Positions 33,848 to 43,415 of a stretch of DNA of 64,000 nt are shown one piece after another. Within the stretch, counting starts at the first letter, position 1, and every line of letters starts with the position of its first letter. The position numbers were made by a program, and so were the translations under genes. The DNA comes from Manihot esculenta (taxonomy: Eukaryota > Streptophyta > Magnoliopsida > Malpighiales > Euphorbiaceae), in contig NC_035169.2 in assembly GCF_001659605.2 (NCBI RefSeq), positions 5,818,110 to 5,882,109 on the forward strand, in the 5' to 3' direction. Under the pieces are notes generated by a model. It was not told where the DNA came from. It did no database searches and worked only from the letters and a program-made list of their open reading frames with translations.

Positions 33848-36800
33848 GTGTGCTTGAAATCCTCAAAAATTGAAAGCAAATGGTATCTAGATAGTGGATG
33901 TTCAAGGCACATGACCGGAAACTCAAATCACTTCATCTCTCTTGAAAAGAAAGATGGAAGTGGACAAGTAACCTTTGGAGACAATGGAAAAGGTAAAATT
34001 GTTGGCATAGGTAAAGTCGGTAAGGAAAACTCTCCTATTCTTGATAAAGTTCTATTAGTTGATGGTTTGAAGCATAATTTGTTAAGTGTGAGTCAATTAT
34101 GTGATAAAGGTTGTAGAGTTATCTTTGAGCCAAAATCATGTTTTGTGTCTAGAATGTCGGATAACAAAATATTGTTTGTTGGTGAAAGAGTTGAGAATAT
34201 TTATCTTATTGACTTACAAGCTATGACTAACCAAGATATGAAGTGCTTTGTGTCTATTAGTGATAACTCTTGGATTTGGCATAGAAGGCTTTCTCATGCT
34301 AGCATGGAACTCCTCAAAAATTTGAGCAAAGATGAGCTAGTTGATGGTCTTCCAAAGATCAAATATGAAAAGGACAAGGTATGTGATGCATGTCAAATGG
34401 GTAAGCAAGTTAAGAGCTCCTTTAAAGCTATTAATAAGGTAATCTCTTCTAGACCTTTGCAACTCTTGCATATGGATTTATTTGGTCCAACTAGAGTAGC
34501 TAGTCTTGGTGGCATGCATTATGGGTTTGTTATAGTTGATGACTACTCTAGGTATACTTGGGTTGTGTTCCTTGCTCATAAGGATGATTGTTTTGATGCT
34601 TTTAAAAGTTTTACAAAGAAAGTTCAAAATGAAAAGGATTTTCAAATTTCTTCTATAAGGAGTGATCATGGTAGAGAATTTGAAAATGAAAAATTTGAAA
34701 CTTTTTGCAATAAGTTAGGGATCACTCATAATTTTTCATCTCCTAGGACTCCCCAACAAAATGGTGTTGTTGAAAGAAAAAATAGAACTCTTTTAGATAT
34801 GGGGAGGACTATGTTAAGAGAATATAATTTACCTACTTATTTTTGGGCGGAAGCCATAAATACGGCTTGTTATGTTTCAAATAGAGTTTTAATTAGACCT
34901 CTCTTAAATAAGACTCCTTATGAGCTTTGGAATGGAAGGAAACCTAGAGTTAGTTATTTTAGAGTTTTTGGTTGTAAATGCTTCATATTAAACAATAAGG
35001 ATAATCTAGGCAAATTTGACTCCAAAACCGATGAAGGTATCTTCTTGGGATACTCTATCTCTAGTAAATCATATAGAGTATTCAATAAAAGAACCTTGAT
35101 AGTTGAAGAGTCAATGCATGTTGTTTTTGATGAATCTAATCCCTTTGCTCCTAGAAAGGAGGTCTCTTGTGATGATGATCTTGTAGGTAACCTTGATGAG
35201 TTGACCTTTGAAGATCCTCAACCTCATGGAGATCAAAGTCAACCCAAGGAGGACTCAATAGAGGCAAAGGAAGATGAAGTTGGACTTCAAGAGCAACAAA
35301 TGCAAATTACACAAAGTCAAGGAGTCCAACATGACTTGCCAAAGGATTGGGCCTACAAGAAGGATCACCCCAAGGATCAAATAATTGGTGATACATCACA
35401 AGGGGTAACTACTAGATCCTCTCTTAGACATGTATGTAATAATATTGCATTCATTTCTCATATAGAACCTAAATCTATAGATGAGGCTATTGGTGATGAG
35501 AGTTGGGTTCTTGCTATGCAAGAAGAACTCAACCAATTTGAAAGGAACAAGGTTTGGACCTTAGTATCTAGACCAAAACATCACCCCACCATAGGCACCA
35601 AATGGGTGTTTAGAAACAAGCTTGATGAAGATGGCAATATCATAAGGAACAAAGCTAGGTTGGTAGCTAAAGGCTATAACCAAGAGGAGGGCATAGACTA
35701 TGATGAAACTTTTGCCCCCGTAGCTAGATTAGAAGCCATTAGAATCTTGCTTGCATATGCATCATACATGAATTTTAATCTCTTTCAAATGGATGTAAAA
35801 AGTGCCTTTTTAAATGGTTTTATTGAGGAGGAGGTTTATGTTGAGCAACCTCCGGGGTTTGAAAATCATGCCTTTCCAAATCATGTTTTTAAATTGTCTA
35901 AAGCTTTATATGGTTTAAAACAAGCTCCTAGAGCTTGGTATGAAAGACTAAGTAATTTTCTTTTGCAAAATGGTTTTTCAAAAGGCAAAGTGGATACAAC
36001 TCTTTTTGTCAAAAATCATGAAAATGACATCCTTGTGGTACAAATATATGTTGATGATATTATATTTGGTGCTACTAATGTGTGTTTGTGTGAAGAGTTT
36101 TCAAAAGTTATGAAAAGTGAGTTTGAGATGAGCATGATGGGAGAACTCAAATTCTTCCTTGGGCTTCAAATCAAACAAGCTAAGGATGGCATCTTCATCA
36201 ATCAAGCCAAATACACAAAGGAGCTAATCAAAAGGTTTGGAATGGAGAGTAGCAAGCCAAGTAGAACTCCAATGAGCACAAATACCAAGCTTGACAAGGA
36301 TGAAAAGGGTAAGCCTATTGATGAAAAGCTCTATAGAGGTATGATCGGAAGCCTTTTATATCTCACCGCATCTAGACCGGATATCATGTTTTCCGTATGT
36401 TTATGTGCACGTTTTCAATCATGTCCTAAAGAGTCTCATTTGCATGCCGTTAAACGCATTCTTAGATATTTACATGGCACATTGCATTTGGGGTTATGGT
36501 ATCCTAGAAGTTCATCCTTTACTTTATGTTCCTACTCGGATGCCGACTTTGCCGGAAGCATTCTTGATAGGAAGAGTACCTCGGGTACTTGTCAACTTCT
36601 AGGACAATCTCTTGTTTCTTGGTGTAGCAAGAAACAAAATTCGGTTGCACTTTCAACCGCCGAAGCCGAATATGTGGCGGCGGGTCTTTGTTGTAGTCAA
36701 ATCCTTTGGATTAAGCAACAATTAAGAGACTTTGAAGTGTCTCTTGATCACATTCCTATTAAATGTGATAATACAAGTGCAATCAATTTAACCAAGAACC

Positions 36801-36997
36801 CCATTCAACATTCTAGAACTAAGCATATTGACATTAGACATCATTTCATTCGTGATCATGTGTTAAATGGTGATGTTGTTCTTGAATTTGTGGATACAAA
36901 CAACCAATTAGCTGATATTTTCACTAAACCCCTAAATGAAGAAAGATTTAACTTCATTAAAAGGGAATTGGGAATGCTAGATGGTGTTGTTTGTTGA
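33848..36997 (+). CDS. Copia pol polyprotein (protease, integrase, RT, RNase H)
   Basis: The 1049-codon frame is uninterrupted and opens directly after a TTCTTTCTTTTAG tract, with no ATG of its own near the start. Domain order is copia-type. The protease core is [13 protein letters not shown] (active Asp near residue 17). The integrase HHCC zinc finger spans about residues 143-182. The integrase core has its Asp in LLHMDLFGP (about 207), a second in SDHGREFE (about 273) and Glu in NGVVERKNR (about 307). RT spans about 570-800 with the catalytic YVDD near 734. RNase H begins with SDADFAG near 896 and contains STAEAEY. Catalytic residues are all present, so the enzyme may be functional. Gag is in a different frame, so expression needs splicing or a frameshift. 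Confidence 0.93.
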   Translation: MCLKSSKIESKWYLDSGCSRHMTGNSNHFISLEKKDGSGQVTFGDNGKGKIVGIGKVGKENSPILDKVLLVDGLKHNLLSVSQLCDKGCRVIFEPKSCFVSRMSDNKILFVGERVENIYLIDLQAMTNQDMKCFVSISDNSWIWHRRLSHASMELLKNLSKDELVDGLPKIKYEKDKVCDACQMGKQVKSSFKAINKVISSRPLQLLHMDLFGPTRVASLGGMHYGFVIVDDYSRYTWVVFLAHKDDCFDAFKSFTKKVQNEKDFQISSIRSDHGREFENEKFETFCNKLGITHNFSSPRTPQQNGVVERKNRTLLDMGRTMLREYNLPTYFWAEAINTACYVSNRVLIRPLLNKTPYELWNGRKPRVSYFRVFGCKCFILNNKDNLGKFDSKTDEGIFLGYSISSKSYRVFNKRTLIVEESMHVVFDESNPFAPRKEVSCDDDLVGNLDELTFEDPQPHGDQSQPKEDSIEAKEDEVGLQEQQMQITQSQGVQHDLPKDWAYKKDHPKDQIIGDTSQGVTTRSSLRHVCNNIAFISHIEPKSIDEAIGDESWVLAMQEELNQFERNKVWTLVSRPKHHPTIGTKWVFRNKLDEDGNIIRNKARLVAKGYNQEEGIDYDETFAPVARLEAIRILLAYASYMNFNLFQMDVKSAFLNGFIEEEVYVEQPPGFENHAFPNHVFKLSKALYGLKQAPRAWYERLSNFLLQNGFSKGKVDTTLFVKNHENDILVVQIYVDDIIFGATNVCLCEEFSKVMKSEFEMSMMGELKFFLGLQIKQAKDGIFINQAKYTKELIKRFGMESSKPSRTPMSTNTKLDKDEKGKPIDEKLYRGMIGSLLYLTASRPDIMFSVCLCARFQSCPKESHLHAVKRILRYLHGTLHLGLWYPRSSSFTLCSYSDADFAGSILDRKSTSGTCQLLGQSLVSWCSKKQNSVALSTAEAEYVAAGLCCSQILWIKQQLRDFEVSLDHIPIKCDNTSAINLTKNPIQHSRTKHIDIRHHFIRDHVLNGDVVLEFVDTNNQLADIFTKPLNEERFNFIKRELGMLDGVVC

Positions 36998-37135
36998 GTG
37001 CTTTTTATTTTATTATTATTCTGTTATTATCTCTTTGAAAGTTTGTTAGGTTGTTTGATATAGTTTTAATTATTTTTTAAAATTAAAAAAAAAAAAAAAA
37101 AAAAAAGGGGGAGGAAGCCCAAAAATTCCAGGTTC
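36998..37135 (+). other. pol-to-third-gene junction with internal purine tract
   Basis: After the pol stop there is a T-rich stretch, then a run of more than 20 A residues leading into GGGGGAGG (about 37084-37112). This resembles the 3' polypurine tract of the element and could act as an internal second-strand primer site. Confidence 0.5.
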
Positions 37136-37362
37136 GGAGGCACTTTCGGCCCCCTAACCTTCAATTTCAAGGGCAATATGAAAAGCGGGAATTTATTTTG
37201 TCTTTTTCTTTTTTTTCTCTCTTTCGGCCGCCTAACATTTTATTCGGCCGCCGAACATTCTCTAGTTTCGGCAGCCGAAGATTAAGTTCGGCCCCCTAAA
37301 CCTGCCCAGTTTCGGCCGCCGAAGCTTAGTTCGGCCGCCGAAACTGCGCGTCCCTTAAAAAC
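37136..37362 (+). promoter_or_regulatory. Dyad-rich putative promoter of the copia third gene
   Basis: Three exact TTCGGCCGCCGAA dyads (about 37230-37345) and several variants, including TTTCGGCAGCCGAA and TTTCGGCCGCCTAAC, repeat the motif of the element's own U3. A TTAAAAAC box lies just after the last dyad near 37355. The arrangement mirrors the LTR, where the same dyads end about 95 bp before the TATA box. Confidence 0.5.
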
Positions 37363-38338
37363 CCCCGCGACAGCTCATCATCTTCCTCGCGCGCTCTTCC
37401 CTCTCGTCGAAGCTCTCTCTCTCTCCCGAAGCTCTCTTCATCTTCCTCTTCGAAAATCGCCTGATCCAAGCCATTTTTGCCCAAAAATCTCCTTTTTCTC
37501 TCATTTTCTTCTCCTAAACTCACAAAAACACCTTCTTTTCTCCAAAAATAACCCATTTCGAGATTTTTCATTTGGGTAAGTTTTCTGTTTTCTCTCTCTA
37601 TTTTTTATGGGTTTTCCTTATTTTTTAATGTTTTATCTTGTGTTTAGTTTCTTATATTTCTAGGGTTGTGTATTTGTCGGCATTGTTGATAGCTGGGTTA
37701 TTTGATTGATGAGCTTTTGTTGATATGGGCATATGTAAAATCCGCTGATTTTTTTTGGCTCTGTTTTTTGAATATGTGCATGATGCAATAACTGGTTAGC
37801 TGGGTTATGTGATTGATAGCTAGGTATATGTAAAAACTGCCTATTCTTTCTCTGTTTTGTTGCTCTCTGTTAGCTGAACAACAATTAGCTGGTTATATAC
37901 ATATACTCTGCCTATTTTTTTTGTGTACTGCTCTCTGTTAGCTGGGTATATATACATATATATACATATAATATTTCTTTTTGCTCTCTTTATAATGCAT
38001 TTTGATAGCTGGATTGAGTTGGTTGGTTTTGTCTTAGATCCTTGTTTATGTTTTTGCAAACAATGGAGCATCAGAATTTTTCTCTGGTTTTGAACATGAC
38101 CTTGGCTCTGAATATGGGCTTGGTGCAGTAACTGATTAGCTGGGTTGTTGTGATTAGCTGTGTTATCTTGATTAGCTGGGAACTTATATATCAAGTTTTA
38201 TATATAAGACTGTGATACTTATTGGTTGGCTGTTACTGTGGTTTATGGATTGACTTATGTGATAATGAATTGCTTATGGGTTGGTATTTTATTTTCTGGT
38301 TGTTTCTTTCATTGCCTCTTTAGCTGCTGTGTTTTAGA
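37363..38338 (+). other. 5' leader and probable intron of the copia third gene
   Basis: A CT-rich, gene-like leader (37370-37575) ends in GG|GTAAGT, a good plant donor. A T-rich stretch of 762 bases follows and ends in TGTTTTAG|A, placing the third ORF's ATG (38339) one base after the acceptor. The putative intron is 37576-38337. It contains about eight diverged copies of a TTAGCTGGGTTAT word. Splicing is predicted only from the consensus signals. Confidence 0.55.
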
Positions 38339-39577
38339 ATGGGTAGAAAATCCACAGCCCGTAGGCACCCATATTTTAGAGGTCAATCCAGTAGAGCTCC
38401 CGGGTCTCCCACCCAAGACCGTCCTGCCTCACCACCCTTTGAGTTCCCTGTAGTTAGAGAGCAGGATCCAGCTTTTGAGCCTTTTTCTCTCAGGTTTGTT
38501 CATCCTGGGAGAACAATCCATGATAATAGTGTTCAGCTTTTCAGCACTCAGGGTTTCCTACAGCCCTTCATTGTTCAGGGATGGGACCACCTTCTTATCA
38601 CTCCAGCAGACACCCATCCTAGGATTGTTAGGGAGTTCTACGCAAACCTTCACACCTTCACCCGTCACACTCCCCCTCACCTAGTCAGTTTTGTCAATGG
38701 TCAGAGAGTTTACCTCACTCCTGACATCATAGCTCATCACCTAGGTATCAGAAACTCTGGGGCTGTCGTCTCCACTTCTCATAAGTGGATCACTGGTGAG
38801 GTCTCTTCCCTTCACCAGACTAGGATTGTTTCTGGAGACGCAGACTGTGAGGTGCCCTCCAGGCTCATGGCATGTGACCTCACTACTCTCCCCAAAGTCA
38901 TTCACCACATTGTCACATATGAGGTTCTCCCTAGAGCGGGTCATAGGACTGCTCTCACCTACTCTGACATGTTTGTAGTGTCCTGCTTGCTAGAGGGTCG
39001 AGCCCTTAACCTACCCCATATCATGATTCACACTATAGCTGACTCCCTTAGGCTGAGTAGGAGCTGTCTCCCCTTTGGTCGTCATCTTACTCTCCTTCTC
39101 CGAGCTCTAGGGGTTGATCCTGGCACAGAGTCTGCCCTACCCTTGTCTAGTGAGTACTTACCCTACACTGAGGCTACCCTCCACCATATGTGTCTGGTTA
39201 GAAGAGGCAATGAATTTCATAATTCTAGGAGAGATTTTGCAGCCCGCAGAGCAGCACACGCAGCCGCACAGCCACATGATGGTTCTGATGAGGAGTCAGA
39301 TGATGCTCCTAGAGGAGATGCCAGTACAGGGCGGTCCACCGAGCAGGGTACATCTTCTCGGACTGCATCTGATCTGTATGATGCCATGGGTCGTCTGGAG
39401 TTGCAGGTTGCTCAGATGTCTGATCGCCAGACTCAGATATCTGATCGCCAGACTCAGATGGAGCAGCAGTTAGCACGACTTACAGACCAGCAGCAGACCA
39501 TGATCGAGCAGCAGAGTCAGATTTTACACTTCCTTCAGCAGACATCTGGAGTGCCACCTCCTCAGCCTCCTCAGTGA
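38339..39577 (+). CDS. Third ORF of the copia element (env-like position, plant-transposon-domain-like)
   Basis: A 412-codon open frame lies between pol and the 3' LTR in sense orientation. Residues 1-30 are basic and Ser/Pro-rich. Residues about 40-290 form a folded region with motifs such as REFYANLHTFTRH and LTPDIIAHHLGIRN, which resembles the domain Pfam calls putative plant transposon protein. Residues 300-340 are acidic and Ser/Thr-rich. Residues 345-400 are Gln/Met/Leu-rich heptads with a tandem SDRQTQ repeat, a likely coiled coil. I see no signal peptide or membrane span, so an envelope role is not supported. Sireviruses often carry an extra ORF here. Its function is unknown. The preceding promoter-like array and intron suggest separate expression. 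Confidence 0.75.
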   Translation: MGRKSTARRHPYFRGQSSRAPGSPTQDRPASPPFEFPVVREQDPAFEPFSLRFVHPGRTIHDNSVQLFSTQGFLQPFIVQGWDHLLITPADTHPRIVREFYANLHTFTRHTPPHLVSFVNGQRVYLTPDIIAHHLGIRNSGAVVSTSHKWITGEVSSLHQTRIVSGDADCEVPSRLMACDLTTLPKVIHHIVTYEVLPRAGHRTALTYSDMFVVSCLLEGRALNLPHIMIHTIADSLRLSRSCLPFGRHLTLLLRALGVDPGTESALPLSSEYLPYTEATLHHMCLVRRGNEFHNSRRDFAARRAAHAAAQPHDGSDEESDDAPRGDASTGRSTEQGTSSRTASDLYDAMGRLELQVAQMSDRQTQISDRQTQMEQQLARLTDQQQTMIEQQSQILHFLQQTSGVPPPQPPQ

Positions 39578-39639
39578 TATTTTTTTTGTTGTTGCTTTTG
39601 TTCTTTCCCTTTTGATATTGTGATATTTTTTTGTTTTTT

Positions 39640-40010
39640 TTGATGATGTCAAAAGGGGGAGAATGGATGGTATTTTTTATGTACATATTTGATGATTTTA
39701 TGGATATTGGCTATATTTGGTTATTACCTTGGATTGTGAATATTGTGTGTATTCATTTGAGATGCATTCCTTGTTAGCACTCATTCATTCATATAGGATC
39801 CACTCATTCATTCATATAGGATCCATTGCATCTCATTGCATTGAGTCAAAACCTCCCTTATGTGCCTTCTCTCATTTTAAATATGGCATAAATTATTTTT
39901 GACAGGGGGAGCACATTAAGGGGGAGAAATTTTTTAAAATACACACACTACACTTATGATTATTATCCTAATGTTTACCAATTGTTTGTCATCATCAAAA
40001 AGGGGGAGAT
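39640..40010 (+). other. Repeated polypurine tracts before the 3' LTR
   Basis: AAAAGGGGGAGA-type tracts occur near 39649, 39903, 39919 and 39997-40009. The last directly abuts the 3' LTR and is the functional polypurine tract. Multiplied tracts in this position are a known Sirevirus peculiarity. Confidence 0.75.
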
Positions 40011-41459
40011 TGTTGGACCTAAATGTCCTAATCCTTGTTTTGATGATTAATAAACAATTGGTGTGCTACTAATTATCTTCAAAGGTGTTTGTATTGAGCT
40101 TGCAGGTTCCCTATTGAAATAAATGAAATTGCTTCAATCACAAAAGTGAAAAGTGCCAATTATGGAAGCATACCACAAGAAAGGGATAAGAAATTATTTT
40201 TGTTTATGCCTTGTTAAATTCTATTCATTGTAAATTTCAAGTAATTGATTGTGATGGCTCAAGGGCTCTTTCATTTCTAAAAGTTCTTTTAGATATGGCC
40301 ACTTTTTAAAAGTACTTGACTTTCAGGGACCAAAATGAAATTTTCCAAAAGAAGTGATTTTGAAATTATTTTTCATCAAAATGAAAGATCTAAAAATATA
40401 GGTTGCAAAAGTTCAAACGGTTTGAAAAAAGGATTTTTACAGCCTAAGTTATGATTTTTCAAAGATTTAAAGAATTAATTTTTGCCCCCCCTAAAGTCAT
40501 CTTTCGGCTTCCGAAAGTCAGGGACAGAAACGAAAGTCCCCTATGTTCGGCCGCCGAACATTGACTTTCGGCCGCCGAAAGTGGATTTTCAACCAGCCCC
40601 CTGAAGTGCAACCTTCGGCTTCCGAAAGTGAGGGACAGAGACGAAAGTCCCGCACTTTCGGCCGCCGAACTTTTAACCTTCGGCCGCCGAAAGTTGGTTC
40701 TAAGTCTGCCTCCGAAGCCAAAAGTTCGGCTTCCGAAAGAGAGGAACAGAAACGAAAGTCCACTATGTTCGGCCGCCGAACATTGAGTTTAGGCCGCCGA
40801 AAGTTCAGTTTTAAAGGAATAGTTTCTTCGCCCCAAATGGTTCGGCCGCCGAACTCTAAGCTTAGGCCGCCGAACCTGAGTTTTTCTGAACGCGGTGTAA
40901 CGGTTATTTCTGAACATAAACGGCTCTTTTTGCATTTAATGCACCCCCAACGGCCATATTTATGAATGAACTATAAATACAACTTGTTTTTGTTGTTGTA
41001 AGGTTACAACAACCATCTAAGAAAATATTTATTGAGATTACAGCTTTATCATTCTCTCTCTCTCTCAAAACCTTGAGCCAAAGCATTGATTTCTTGAAAG
41101 CTTGATTTGTGTTGTAATTGATTGGCTTTTCAGATTGAGTAAAGGTTGTTGAGAGATTCTGTTGTTGTGAGTGTGGCATTGAGCAAAGAATAGCTCTTGA
41201 GTTGAAAAAGAGATTTGTAAAGAGCAAAGGCTTGCTCTAAGATTGTAAGGGTTTTGATCTTCACCCAAAGAAGATTTGATAGTGGAGTTGAACTCTCAAG
41301 TGGAGCTTGAGGAGAGGACGTAGGCTTGGATAGCTGAACCTCTATAAATCTTTGTGTTGATTTTTCTCTTCCCTATTCTCTTCCAATTTCTTGTCTTTCC
41401 CATTAAATTTTTTATAAACCCAATTCACCCCCCCTCTTGGGTTGCCTCAAGGGACAACA
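40011..41459 (+). repeat. 3' LTR of the copia element
   Basis: Same length and, by eye, the same sequence as the 5' LTR, including the three 112-bp dyad units (from about 40501) and the TATAAATA box at 40972-40979. The target duplication ACAAC follows at 41460-41464. Confidence 0.92.
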
Positions 41460-41464
41460 ACAAC

Positions 41465-43230
41465 AAATTTTGGTTTTATTGTTATAGATTATACCAAACT
41501 ATTATTTTTCTTTAGGACTTCTATTAGATTATCATTAAAAAATTTAAGATTTTATCTCCACTAATCAAATTCATGTTTTTAAAATATATATTTATTTGAT
41601 TAATTTATAAAATATATATTTATTTTATAATTATAAAAAATTATTATTTAATTCTTATAATATAAAAATTTATTAATTGTTTTTTCAATTTTTGAAAATA
41701 AATTAAAATATCCTTCAAATTTTAAAAAATCTATAAATTAATTTTAGTTTTAATCATTAAGTTTGTTACTATTTAGTTTATGTGATATGAAAAACCAATT
41801 AATTAGTTATTCAGTTTTATAAAAATGCATACTAATTAGTCCCTGAAATTTATTTGCAAAGAAAAGTTTTTCTTTAGTTTCTATAATATAAAAAAAATTC
41901 ATTAATTAATCCAGTTATTTTGAAAAATATACTAAAGTATTTTTAAGGTATTCAGTAGAAAAAAAATTATTTATTGGTCCCTCAATTTTCTAAAAATGTC
42001 TATTAATTAATTCATTCATATTGAGAATATTTAAAATTTTTGTAAAACACTTACCAACTAAAATTAATGAAGGAATTAATTAGTAAATTTTTAATATAAC
42101 AAGAACTAAATAGTTATTTTTATTTTTATTACACTTAACGACTTAGAATCTTAAATTCAACTCTTGTAATCTCCTTGCCTAACCTAATAATAATAATAAT
42201 AATAATAATATCAACCTAATATATATTCATGAGTCTGATTAAAAAATAAAATATATAACTTTATTAAATTTAAAATTCATATTTCAAATTTTCCGTCCAA
42301 GTACAAGATTATATTAACGTGAAATGCTATGGAAATTGTCATACATCCTAAGTTTATCAACGACAGATGTGCACATTTGATAAAAATTAAAGATCAAGTA
42401 AAACAATAAGTAAATACATTACATAAAAATAAATATATATTTTGAGTTTATTAATTCAAAATTTTATAAAACCATAGATTATATGTGTATATGTAAATTA
42501 GATAATTTTTTACTTTTAATGAAATAAAAGAGAGAAAGTGAAATAAGAGAAAAAATAAATAAATAAACTTTTTTTTATACTTGATCATGGAATAAAAGTG
42601 AGTAAAAATAAAAATAGAAAAATTTCATTTAAATGTTTGAATAATTAATTTCAAGTAATTTTTTTTATACTTTTATGACAATCAAATAACTTTAATCATT
42701 CAATTTTAATCAATATTTAGAGAATTAATAAAAATTTGAGAGATTAATTGGTAAAGAAATTAATTTTATTAAGCTATTATTATTTTTTAAATTATTTAAG
42801 GGGCTAAATTTATATTATATTATTGCATTATATTTTGAATATTTTTTACTAATTTTAGAAGGGCTGATGCAAGATATTGAAAATGAAAAATATAATAATG
42901 TGTAAATTGGAGAATTTGTTTCTTAGATCCCTTTTCTGGCCTTGCTCGTCTATTTCACTTTCATTATACTAGAATTAGTAGAAATCTATGAGCAATAAAA
43001 TTATATACCCTTAATTAAAATAAGAGATTTTGTATAAATTTAATTTAATTGATTTTTTCATCAATTTTATTATTTAAAATAAAAAAATTTAATCATGATT
43101 TGAAATAATTTCATTTTCAGAAGAACGGTGAAGTACTGCCTTATTTTGTAAGAATTAATTTAAATTCATTTCTTAAAAAAACAATCGCTCCAACACTGTT
43201 GAATTAATGATGGCAATTATTTACATTAGA
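41465..43230. other. AT-rich spacer, no gene seen
   Basis: This resumes the sequence interrupted by the copia insertion and aligns loosely with 59565-61590. It contains diverged repeats of words such as ATTAATTAGTCC, a (TAA)n run near 42184-42212 and no credible ORF. Confidence 0.5.
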
Positions 43231-43415
43231 TTGCATCTACATCTTTTTTTTCTTTTTTTTTTTTTTTTCTCAAAAAGATTGCATATACATCTACTGTAAT
43301 GCATACAGGTTGAAAGACCTGTGACTAATAAAGATGCCAAAAATGCTATGATCTCTAAAATTTTCTCATTTTTCAAATAGGCTAGGATGGTATTTGCTAA
43401 CTATGATGAACAAGC

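Larger units (their letters stand above)
30395..41459 (+). mobile_element. Sirevirus-like Ty1/copia retrotransposon, young, with a third gene
   Basis: Two 1449-bp LTRs (30395-31843, 40011-41459) start TGTTGG and end ACAACA, with the target duplication ACAAC (30390-30394, 41460-41464). An iMet primer-binding site and several polypurine tracts are in place. Between the LTRs lie an open gag frame, an open 1049-codon pol frame and a third ORF of 412 codons. I saw no difference between the LTRs, and every base offset is exactly 9616, so insertion is recent. The large two-knuckle gag, the extra ORF after pol and the repeated tracts before the 3' LTR point to the Sirevirus lineage. The paralogous empty site lies near 59556-59565. 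Confidence 0.93.

Noticed and set aside
38339..39577. Calling the copia third ORF an envelope protein
   Set aside because: It has the env-like position but no signal peptide, no membrane segment and no fusion-like region, so only the positional term is used.
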